The notes beneath the pieces are model-generated. The model did not search any database, was not told where the DNA came from, and saw nothing but the letters and a program-made list of their open reading frames with translations. 19,885 bases of DNA from Spirogloea muscicola (Eukaryota > Streptophyta > Zygnematophyceae > Spirogloeales > Spirogloeaceae). The position numbers were made by a program, and so were the translations under genes. Of this stretch, positions 8,928 through 16,451 are shown piece after piece. Positions within the stretch are counted from its first letter, which is position 1; every line of letters starts with the position of its first letter. The stretch spans positions 160,711-180,595 of the forward strand of contig WELB01000103.1 in assembly GCA_009602725.1 (NCBI GenBank). Direction: 5' to 3'.

Positions 8928-9419
8928 TTAATTAAGGACCTCTCCAGAGTTGCCAGTGCCAAACACATTGCGAGCCACTCGGATGGCCGCCTCTGCAACG
9001 CGAGCAGGGACTGTCGCCGCGGTCTCCAGCAGGCTTTGGGTAGCCTGGGCTGCCACCTCCTGGCCGCGCTCAAGCGCCGGGCTCTCCTGCGCAACGGTGC
9101 TCCCAGCAGCACGGCGCAGTGGCACCTCGCCGCCCCTCAGCTCGGCGCGCTCCGACTCCCGGCCGCCGCCTTGTAGCGCCTCCTGGACAGCGTCCCTCAT
9201 GGGCTTCGACTCGTTGGTCTCTCGTTGATCTCCGGCGCTTGTGGGTCCTCCCGGGGCGTAGTAGTGGCCGGTGCCCTCGCTAAGCGCGGTCGACCCCTCG
9301 CCACCACCGATGTGCCGCGCAGCTGCTGGCGAGTAGAGCGGCCCGGTGCTGGCGTCATTCTGGGGCCCCTCCTGCTCCTGTCCTGCCCCCCGATGGGCCG
9401 CCGCCAAGGCGTCCGCCAT
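8928..9419 (-). CDS. Hypothetical hydrophilic, helix-rich protein (163 aa)
   Basis: This is a single uninterrupted frame with ATG in a favourable context (GGGGCCATGGCG) and a TAA at 8930-8928. The first ~70 residues are Gly/Ala/Ser-rich and disordered-looking. From about residue 75 it is Glu/Arg/Ala-rich (RDAVQEALQ...). The C-terminal ~45 residues (ERGQEVAAQATQSLLETAAT onward) form a likely amphipathic helix with regularly spaced Ala and Val. Lack of Trp, high Ala/Gly/Glu and the repeated amphipathic pattern resemble LEA or plastid-associated hydrophilic proteins, but I recognise no specific family. There is no signal peptide or membrane segment. A minus-strand frame upstream (9425-9740) is also open and could be a further exon, but no phase-consistent splice joins it convincingly. 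Confidence 0.45.
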   Translation of the reverse strand: MADALAAAHRGAGQEQEGPQNDASTGPLYSPAAARHIGGGEGSTALSEGTGHYYAPGGPTSAGDQRETNESKPMRDAVQEALQGGGRESERAELRGGEVPLRRAAGSTVAQESPALERGQEVAAQATQSLLETAATVPARVAEAAIRVARNVFGTGNSGEVLN

Positions 9420-9782
9420 GGCCCCTACTGCCGCTGCGGCTGCTGACCCACTTCGCTAAGTCCGGCAGCCTGCTCGCGGTCCTCACGCCCTCGAGGCCGT
9501 TTGCAGCGCCAATCCGGCCGACGGGCCAAGTGATCGGCTGTGCTGGCCTCGAGGCGCAGCTGCGAGCAGCCAGTGTGCTGCTGAAGTAGTTGGCTGGCGT
9601 GCCGAGCTGCGGGAGCCGCTGTGCGGGCCTTCCGAGCGTGTCCAACTGCCGCCTGCTGGGCGAGAGACGCCAAGCTGGCGGGCTGCGTTGGGCTGGGGCC
9701 ACCTGGCGGCGGCAACTGGGCTCCACCTAAGCTCCGTCCAAACGAAGAAAATGAACAGCCGCTTCCGAATTGACTGGTGGCT
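9420..9782 (-). other. Upstream region of the hypothetical gene
   Basis: GC-rich sequence between the small minus-strand gene and LINE copy D1. All three minus-strand frames are largely open. The one ending at 9425 gives an Ala/Gln/Arg-rich helix-like peptide (SLAQQAAVGHARKAR), so it may be a 5' exon or simply GC-driven openness. I see no clear promoter motif. Confidence 0.3.
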
Positions 9783-10037
9783 GTGAGAGTGGCTCTCCCA
9801 ATGGGGGCAAGGGCTGTGAAGAAGTGCTCGCCCATAGAGAAGAGGGCCTAGCAAAGCCAGCCCGAAAAGTAAAGAATGGACAATGTCCAAAGTCAAAGAA
9901 AAGAAGAAAGCACTACACCTCAAAACACTACAAACCGCAAGACGATGCAGAGTGCTCAGTACCCGCGAGTGAGCAACATCAGGTCGGAGTAGCTCGGTGC
10001 AGGGAAAGAGGCACTCCGCCAAGACCCAGAGGCGGCA
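9783..10037 (-). mobile_element. LINE-like stub D1: 3' UTR with about the last 25 codons
   Basis: In minus orientation, tail modules (GGGCAAGGGCTGTGAAG, then GCCCATAGAGAAGAGGG) and both hairpins lead to a stop at 9958-9956. Only the last ~25 codons of the LINE protein follow, ending abruptly at about 10037. There the tail of a second copy (D2) begins in the same orientation. It is either a very short 5'-truncated insertion or a stub left by insertion of D2's tail. Confidence 0.72.
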
Positions 10038-11097
10038 GCCATAGGGAAGGGCTCGCCCATCGTAGAAGAGGGGCTAGCAAAGCCAGCCCAGAAAAGAATG
10101 GACATTGTCCGCGGGCCTCAGATGGCCACAAAACAGTGCCAGGAAAGACAAAACTACACACCAAGACACAAAATGATGCAGATGGATGCTCAGTAACCAC
10201 GAGTTAGCAACAGGGAATCAGAATAACTCGAAGCAGGGAAAGCGGCACTCTGCCGAGACCCTGAGGCAGCAGCCATAGCGCGGCCAGCGCGCATGTGGAC
10301 AGCATGAGCCTGAGAGCGCTGGAGCAAGACCGCCAGTCTCATTCGAAGGACCTGAGCGAGGGAGCCGGCAGCACTGAAGCCTGGCGAACCCGGCCGCCGC
10401 TCGATGGCCCGCTGGGCAAGCCGCTGGAGGAGATCCAGCCAGCCACTGCCGAAGGCCCCGTGAACGTCAATGGCCAGGGCAGCGGAGGCATCGCCTGGAG
10501 GGTGGTCAGCGTACTTGCGCTCCTTACTCCGAGCCGCCAAAGTGACCGCATGCCCGGCGAGCGTCGCCGACTTTGCGGGGTTGGCGGAGTCGACACAATC
10601 CGCAGTCACCACATCTGCGATGATACGCGGACCTCCTCCGGGCGGGATGGCAACTAGGTCAGCGCGGCAGGTGTGAAGCTGTACGTCGGCGCCCCACTTG
10701 ATGGGCATAATTGTCGTATATTCCAATGCCACCTGGTAGCCTGCCTCCAGGAACCCACCCTGCATGGCGTCTCGCAGAAGGTCGTGTGAACCGGTCCGCT
10801 CGCCCCCGTGCGCGCGGCGGAGCATGTGGGCAGCCAGCGCCGCAGGGTCATCGTGGCGGGCACCGCACTCACACTGTTGGACCCCGACGAGGCAGGGAGG
10901 GAGAATGCCCAGAAGCCGGTGGACCGCCGTCCTAAAAGCCTCGTCTGGGATTGGGAGCGCCGCGTAGAGTGGGAGCGCTGACAACCAACCACGCCGCCGC
11001 CCCGGGGGATGGAGGCGGAGAGGATCCGGGCGCGCCCTCGAATGTCGTGCGGCGGAAGGAGCTCCACCAGCTTGTCATAGGCCGCTTTGTCACTGTG
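10038..11097 (-). mobile_element. LINE-like copy D2: longest minus-strand copy (CCHC finger and endonuclease-like C-terminus)
   Basis: The 3' UTR (10041-10189) is followed by a frame open for 264 codons from 10984 to the stop at 10192-10190. It reads SALPLYAALPIPDEAFRTAV, then a zinc-binding pattern CECGARHDDPAALAAH in which the later Cys is Arg. Next come GGERTGSHDLLRD and RADLVAIPPGGGPRIIADVV, and the conserved end SDSLLLTRGY. Upstream, LVELLPPHDIRGRARILSAS lies in a different frame, so there are two frameshifts between about 10985 and 11015. This matches the segment after the reverse transcriptase of non-LTR elements with a restriction-like endonuclease; catalytic status is inference. The 5' end at about 11097 fuses to an opposite-orientation LINE tail. 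Confidence 0.75.
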
Positions 11098-11192
11098 CTC
11101 ACCGGGTACTGAGCTCCCCTCTGCATCGTCTATGTCTTTTGCAGTGGTTTGTAGTGTAGTCCTTTTTCCGGCTCCTCTTTCTTTGGCTTTAA
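11098..11192 (+). mobile_element. Isolated slice of LINE coding end and 3' UTR
   Basis: The plus strand reads GCTCACCGGGTACTGAGCT, the terminal codons with a 3-nt deletion. About 85 bp of 3' UTR follow (TTTGTAGTGTAGTCC, GGCTCCTCTTTCTTTGGC) and stop just before copy E begins. It is flanked by an inverted copy (D2) on one side and a same-strand copy (E) on the other. Confidence 0.6.
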
Positions 11193-11688
11193 GGATCGCA
11201 AATACTCGGATCACCCGGTGGGCGACCAACTTGTCCCACTCGCCGTCGCCGTACACGGCGCCTTTGGCGCAAAATGGCTTGACCTGCTTCACCACCTTGC
11301 GCGGCGAGCAGCGGCCCGCCGCCACGGGCAGCAGGGCGAGCAGCCTGGCCTCCACTTCGCCGGGTCTCTCGCCCAAGTTTTCCGGATGCGCCTGGCCGTC
11401 TCTTTGCAGCGGTCCCTAGCTTTCGCGGTCCACTTTCGCGCAGGCCGCGCTCTGGCGGCGGCCTCCGGCTTCCGTCAGGGCGACGTCTTTCCGCCTGCTA
11501 GCTATTCAGATTTGCATCTACTGACTAGGGGTTACTGAGAGTTCGCTTGCTGCTGTCTCAGTCCTTAGCACTCCGGCTCCTTCAGACCTTGTCCATTCCT
11601 TTGTGCTGGCCTCTCCCAGCCACCAGTTAATCTGGGCGCGCTTGCTTTTGGCTTGGACCACTTCTCTATGGGCGCGCACTTCCTCTTT
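11193..11688 (+). mobile_element. LINE-like copy E: C-terminal ~115 codons, second subfamily
   Basis: The plus-strand frame is open from about 11194 (DRKYSDHPVGDQLVPLAV) to SYSDLHLLTRGY and a TGA at 11536-11538, with no frameshift. It differs consistently from copies A, C, F and I (AGSLAQVFRMRLAVSLQRSL then AFAVHFRAGRALAA), marking a second subfamily shared with copy G. Its 3' UTR (GAGTTCGCTTGCTGCTGTC...) also differs in the first ~60 bp before rejoining the common module. Confidence 0.75.
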
Positions 11689-11698
11689 CATAGAGAAG
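11661..11698. repeat. Inverted junction between two LINE tails
   Basis: CTTCTCTATG (11661-11670) and CATAGAGAAG (11689-11698) are exact 10-bp inverted copies of the same tail module, meeting tail to tail. The plus-strand copy E and minus-strand copy F are therefore joined through their 3' ends. Confidence 0.7.
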
Positions 11699-12194
11699 AG
11701 GGGCTGGCAAAGCCAGCCCAAAAAAGAATGGACAATGGTCCAAAGCCAAAGAAAGAGGAGCCGGAAAATGGACTACACTACAAAACACTGCAGAACACAG
11801 AGACGATGCAGGGAAGCTCAGTACCTACGAGTGAGCAACATCAGGTCTGAGTTGCTCGCTGCAGGGAAAGAGGCACTCCGCCGAGACCCAGAGGCGGCGG
11901 CCATAGCACGGCCTGCTCGCGTATGGACGGCGTGGGCAAGGGAGCGTTGAAGCGATACGGCCAGGCGCATGCGGAAGACTTGTGCGAGCGAACCGGCGGC
12001 GTTGAAGCCAGGCATCGCCCCTGGCAGACCCGGCCGCCGGTCAATGGCCTGGCGAGCAAGCCGCTGAAGAAGATCCAGCCAGCGGCTGCCGAAAGCCCCG
12101 TGTACATCCATCGCCAGGGCCGCGAATTCATCACCAACCGGGTGAATAGCATATTTTCGCTCTTTGCCCCGGGCCGCCAGGCCGACCGCGTTCC
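11689..12194 (-). mobile_element. LINE-like copy F: 5'-truncated C-terminus
   Basis: In minus orientation, the 3' UTR with both hairpins (11698-11745) precedes a stop at 11820-11818. The frame is open for 97 codons (MDVHGAFGSRWLDLLQRLAR...SDLMLLTRRY). The upstream part continues one frame away (AVGLAARGKE-type segment shifted), giving a frameshift near 12110. It ends at about 12194, where the tail of copy G starts in the same orientation. Confidence 0.75.
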
Positions 12195-12540
12195 CAAAAG
12201 AATGGACAAGGTCTGAAGGAGTCGGAGTGCTAAGGACTGAGACAGCAGTAAGCGAACTCTCAGTAACCTCTCGTCAGTAGATGCAAATCTGAGTAGCTAG
12301 CAGGCGGAAAGACGTCGCCCTGACGGAAGCCGGAGGCCGCCGCCAGAGCGCGGCCTGTGCGCAAGTGGACCGCAAAAGCTAGGGACCGCTGCAAAGAGAC
12401 GGCCAGGCGCATCCGGAAAACTTGGGCGAGGGACCCGGCGACATGGAAGCCAGGCTGCTCGCCCTGCTGCCCGTGGCGGCGGGCCGCTGCTCGCCGTGCA
12501 AGGCGGTGAAGTTCCCAGCAAACGACGCCGATCTGGTGGG
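12195..12540 (-). mobile_element. LINE-like copy G: C-terminus of the second subfamily with internal deletion
   Basis: The tail (12195-12259) is the reverse complement of the E-type 3' UTR. The stop is at 12262-12260 and the frame reads SYSDLHLLTRGY backward to LARRAAARRHGQQGEQPG. Beyond that a frame change and deletion join it directly to NPTRSASFAGN, skipping ~75 codons. It then meets an opposite-orientation fragment at about 12540. With E, it shows two members of the same subfamily within 1 kb in opposite orientation. Confidence 0.72.
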
Positions 12541-12717
12541 ATTGGCGCACACCCCCAACCTGCGGGCCCAGGCCCGCTTCACTACGCTGGTGGACAGAAG
12601 GGCTCGCCTTTTGAGGATAGGGGCTGGAAAAGCCAGCCCAAAAAAGAAGGAACGAAGTACGAGAAGGGGGCCAGGGGAAGGAAGGAAGGCTCCTGACAGA
12701 GAAGCTAGGCTCCTGGA
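12541..12717 (+). mobile_element. LINE-like shard H plus an inverted tail module
   Basis: 12541-12598 reads LAHTPNLRAQARFTTLVDRR on the plus strand, matching the post-RT segment LAHTPDQRAQARFSALVEK of copy I. It stops at an inverted tail module (AAGCCAGCCCAAAAAAGAA at 12632-12650). Purine-rich sequence without a match follows to about 12717. Confidence 0.6.
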
Positions 12718-14020
12718 GATCGGTCAGCTGCCTTTTCAGGTTGCCCTCCGCTCTGCCCGCGACGGGCTCCTGGCGGTCCACGACCACATGTCGGAGCAGG
12801 TCGTTCCTTTCATCCACCTCGCCCACACCCCTGACCAGCGTGCCCAGGCACGCTTCTCGGCGCTGGTTGAGAAAGCGGCCTTCGACCAGGTGGTGGAGCT
12901 TCTCCCTCCGGCTGACCTTCGAGGGCGCGCCCGGCTGCTCTCAGCCTCCTCCCCTGGGGCGGCGGCGTGGCTATCAGCGCTCCCACTCCACGCGGTGCTC
13001 ACTATGCCTGACGAGGTCTTCAGGACGGCGGTCCACCGGCTCTTGGGCCTCCTCTCTCCCTGCCTCGTGGGCGTCACTCAATGCGAGTGCGGTGCCCGTC
13101 ACGTTGATCCTGCGGAGCTGGCCGCCCACATGCTCCATTGCGCACACGGGGGCGAGCGGACCGCTTCCCACGACCTCCTGCGAGATGGTATGCCAGGGGG
13201 TGTTCTCGGAGGCTGGCTTTAAGGTCGCGGTGAACTCCTCCATAATGCCCATCCAGCTGGGCGCGGACGGCCAGCCCCATACACGACGTGCCGACCTGGT
13301 CGCCATCCCGCCCGGCGGCGGTCCCCGCATCATCGCTGATGTGGTGACAACTGACTGCTTCGACTCCGCCAATCCCACCAGATCGGCGTCGTTTGCAGGG
13401 AACGCGGTCGGCCTGGCGGCCCGGGGCAAGGAGCGAAAATATGCTGATCACCCGGTTGGAGATGAATTCGCGGCCCTGGCGATGGATGTACACGGGGCTT
13501 TCGGCAGCCGTTGGCTGGATCTCCTTCAGCGGCTTGCCCGCCAGGCCGTTGACCGGCGGCCGGGTCTGCCAGGGGCGATGCCCGACTTCAACGCCGCCGG
13601 TTCCCTCGCCCAAGTCTTCCGCATGCGCCTGGCGGTATCGCGTCAACGCTCCCTTGCCCACGCCGTCCACACGCGAGCAGGCCGTGCTATGGCCGCCGCC
13701 TCTGGGTCTCGGCGGAGTGCCTCTTTCCCTGCAGCGAGCTACTCAGACTTGATGATGCTCACTCGCGGGTACTGAGCTTCCCTCTGCATCGTCTTGTGTT
13801 TTGTAGTGTAGTCCCTTATCCAGCTCCTCTCTTTGGACATTGTCCATTCTTTTTTGGGCTGGCTTTGCCAGCGAGAAGTGCGCGCCCAGCGCCTCTTCTC
13901 TATGGGCGCACTTCTCTTTTCGGGCTCCTCTTTCTTTGGCTTTGGACATTGTCCATTTCTTTTTTAGGCTGGCTTTGCCAGCTCCTCTTCTCTATGGGCG
14001 AGCACTTTCTTCTGGGCGCG
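12718..14020 (+). mobile_element. LINE-like copy I: fullest copy, one frameshift from an open C-terminal half
   Basis: The plus-strand coding region 12718-13775 carries, in order: LPFQVALRSARDGLLAVHDH; RGRARLLSASSPGAAAWL; a CCHC finger CECGARHVDPAELAAHMLHC (13081-13140); GGERTASHDLLRD; an endonuclease-like block RADLVAIPPGGGPRIIADVV (about 13288-13347); KERKYADHPVGDEF; and the end SDLMMLTRGY with a TGA at 13773-13775. A single frameshift near 13190-13215 separates the two halves. No reverse-transcriptase motifs (e.g. YADD) are present, so it is 5'-truncated. The 3' UTR (13776-14020) contains the hairpin pair twice in tandem. The arrangement fits the C-terminus of a non-LTR retrotransposon with an RLE-type domain; the clade is not determined. 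Confidence 0.78.
13823..14012 (+). repeat. Tandem duplication of the LINE tail module
   Basis: The block CTCTCTTTGGACATTGTCCATTC, GGGCTGGCTTTGCCAGC, CTCTTCTCTATGGGCGCAC occurs at about 13829-13911. It recurs at about 13934-14005 as TTTGGACATTGTCCATT, AGGCTGGCTTTGCCAGC, CTCTTCTCTATGGGCGAGC. Both contain the two hairpins of 2607-2648 in the opposite orientation. Confidence 0.75.
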
Positions 14021-14320
14021 AGTTGGCCAAACGGAACGACCTGCTTCGACATGTCGGGGTGGGCTGCCAGGAGCCCGTCGCGGGCAGCGCGGAGAGCAGC
14101 CTGGAAGGGCAACGAGCCGCTCTCCACTTCAGCTACCACCCGCTCCAAGGCGCGGTTGCCGTGAGCTTGGAACCGCTGGCAGATGGGGATGGCGACCTGG
14201 GCCCAGCTGCCCAGGTGGGCGGCCTCGCAGGCGCGGGCCATGGCACGGCCTGCTCGCCTGCGGACGGCGTAGGCTGTGAAAAGCCAGCCCGAAAAGAATT
14301 GACTAAGGTTCGAAGGGGCC
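14021..14320 (-). mobile_element. LINE-like fragment J: segment upstream of that in copy I
   Basis: The minus strand reads AYAVRRRAGRAMARACEAAH, LGSWAQVAIPICQRFQAHG, ERVVAEVESGSLPFQAALRA and ARDGLLAAHPDMSKQVVPF. Its last part matches the first part of copy I (LPFQVALRSARDGLLAVHDH) and extends about 55 codons further toward the N-terminus. It is the most N-terminal LINE sequence in the window. It is cut on both sides by tail modules (14270-14320 is GGCTGTGAAAAGCCAGCCC plus unit sequence). Confidence 0.68.
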
Positions 14321-14770
14321 AAATGACGGATGGGCCTAAAACGCTATGGCAGGACGGGTGGAAAGCTGTGAGAGGCCAGCCCAAAGAAAAGAGTGAGCTC
14401 TTCCGGAAGAACAAGCTCGCCCAATTTCGGAGGGTGGCTGGGCAATCTAACTTCACCAGTCGGCTGCAACCGGCCAGTGAAGAAGAAAGTGCTCGCTCAC
14501 AGAGGGTAGGGCTTGGAATAATGCCAGCCCAAAAAGAATGGACAAGGTCCAAGAGCTGAACGGCGCCTAAACCACACAGCAGTGCACGAGACTACAGCGG
14601 ATGCGAGCTTAGTCCGCAAGAACGGGAAAAGGTGCCTCTCCCGAAGGGGCGGAGGGCTGCGAACAGCCAGGCTGAGAATGTATGCAGAGTGAGACAGAAG
14701 GTGCCTCTCAAAGGGGCGGAGGCGTGTGAATAGCCAGGCTGAGAAGGCACGCAGAGTGAATGACATGAAA
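14321..14770 (-). repeat. Degenerate array of LINE tail modules, including a 66-bp tandem pair
   Basis: Minus-oriented modules recur: AGGCCAGCCCAAAGAAAAG (about 14371), GCCAGCCCAAAAAGAATGG (14523-14541) followed by ACAAGGTCC, then two tandem units at 14629-14694 and 14698-14761 (AAGGTGCCTCTC...GGGGCGGAGG...AGCCAGGCTGAGA...GCAGAGTGA). Reverse-complemented, the tandem units align with the CGGGCTGGCTTCTCACAGCC...CCATTGGGAGAGCCACTT module of 4105-4150. They are therefore ancient relatives of the same tail. Confidence 0.55.
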
Positions 14771-16451
14771 GGGAGGCCAAGCCGGGCCAAGAGACTGCTC
14801 ATTCCTCAAAAAAGTCAAACAGTTACATGAGGCGGAGCCCTAGGCTAAGAGTGGCGAAGGCAATAGACTGGAATCACTGCTGGAGGGGGACTGAAGGTAC
14901 CTTGGGAGCACATATGATTACGACAGGCTGACTTTTAGGACGGAGCATTGCCACGGAAGCTGCTGGTCCTTGCACAGTGTGCACTCGGCATGCTGATCAA
15001 AGGCCAAAGCCTGCAAGCGCCGCAGGCTTAGCGAGAGCCGCATCTGTGACACGCTATTAACGCCTGCAAATCACTAGTATGCCCCAACCTGCTGAGCCAG
15101 ACGGTGGAGGAGGGAGGACTATCACCGTAGCCGGAGTAGGTACCCATGGCCCGTGAGTAGAAAAGTGGTCTCCTAATGGGTGGTGCTTGTCGTTGCTCTC
15201 CATCTTGAATTGTGCCAGCCAGGCATAGTCGGCGCGAGCGCCCCTAGTGTTGGCGTCAAAGCCCGAACACGAAGGCGCTCGGTAGAAGAAGTTGCAAGCT
15301 CTTCTCGGTGGCCAGGGGGCTTGTCCATAGTCCAGTATGCGGCCATCAGTTTGCAAATTCTACGCGCTGACCTGCGGATATATGCAGACGGTGCAGCAGG
15401 CTCCCTACTTGTGCACGTGCCTGCTAATGGCCGCTCAGGCCCCTCCGTCAATCAAATCACGCTTTCCACGATTGCGCCGGAGTGCGTCATCAAGAGGTAA
15501 TGGTCATGAGTCCCATTGCAACATGACAAGGCCAGTGCGGGAAATAAAGGCGACCGAAGAGCGTGAAACTGCCAGCAAGGCATTACCCATGGCCAAAAAC
15601 GGACCCAAAACCATATGAAACGCTCTTTTCCAAGATCTGTGGTTCGTACTCACTGATCACCAACGTTCAGTCGGTGCTGCTTGTCATTTCGCCCGCTAGC
15701 TGTGTTCAAGCGTTAGTCTATCATCCCTTGTCAGACTTTGCCATGGGCTCTGCCGACCCTGTGCATGCAGGCATGCCGGCCCAGCTGCAAGATCGTCGTC
15801 AACGGCAGCAGCAAAGCTGGTGCCGCGGAAAGCTTCGAACCATCAGCAGTGACATCTGCATTGCCTGAAGATAGCAGGATATCATCTACCGCGAGGGCTG
15901 GTGATCTGCTTCACAGCTGAATAGCACTTGGTCCACCTGACGAGGCATACTCCTGCATTGCGGGTCTGGCTGCCAGGTACATCGCATTTAGCTTCTTGCA
16001 AGTCCCATTCTCCATGGTGCACATTGAAGGGGGTTTGGGAGGGGGAAGGGAGGGGTTTGACCAAGCAATGACCGTGACAGACAGACATGGAACCTGTGTA
16101 GGCGCGTGTGACATAGCTAACAGCCAGAATCTTGGGTGCTTTTGCACTGAGCTGGCTGCCTTTCTAGGCAGGAACCATCAACAGCGAGCTGAATATCAAG
16201 CTGGACAATCCTGGGACTTTCCTAAGCACTACTGCTGCCATCCGTAAACACTGGGTCAAGGGCCTGGGGAGCTAGCTTATCAGTGGCATAAGCTGAGTTT
16301 ATGATGAAGCATCTAATGACTTTCATCAAGCACTCAGACAATCAATAGCAACCTCAACCTTCACCTGGGAGGAATAATGAGAAAGACAATTGCATGTCAA
16401 GAATAAGTGGCATGCCTCGGTTGTAATGGGCGAACTCCAGACCTCCATATC
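14771..16451. other. No gene confidently recognised
   Basis: Base composition becomes less GC-rich toward the right. A plus-strand frame 15180-15500 ends at a plausible donor (ATCAAGAG|GTAATGG), with peptide-like content (GSLLVHVPANGRSGP, VNQITLSTIAPECVIK). Plus-strand frames at 15563-15868 and 15738-15920 could hold further exons. A competing minus-strand frame covers 15057-15356. I recognise no family in any of them. 16020-16060 is a short G-rich (GGGAGGG) stretch. The part nearest 16451 is presumably the 3' UTR of the PIN-LIKES gene. Confidence 0.4.
15327..15376 (+). mobile_element. Possible diverged LINE coding-end relic
   Basis: The plus strand reads MRPSVCKFYALTCGY, comparable to IWPSVSDLYVLTRGY of the relic in DUF707 intron 2 (6096-6144). 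Nucleotides agree in GTCCAGTAT..GGCCATCAGTT and in GCTGAC..G.GG.TA. The stop after GY is absent. The match is visible only against that one relic. Confidence 0.3.

Noticed and set aside
9355-9726. Minus-strand open frame upstream of the hypothetical gene
   Set aside because: All three minus-strand frames here are open because of high GC, and none could be spliced in phase to the 8928-9419 frame; kept only as an unassigned region.
13074-13670. 198-codon minus-strand open frame
   Set aside because: It is antisense to LINE copy I, whose plus-strand reading carries the CCHC and endonuclease-like motifs.
9783-14770. CRISPR-like or satellite array
   Set aside because: The repeats differ in length and orientation, with no regular spacers, and are explained by LINE C-termini and tails.
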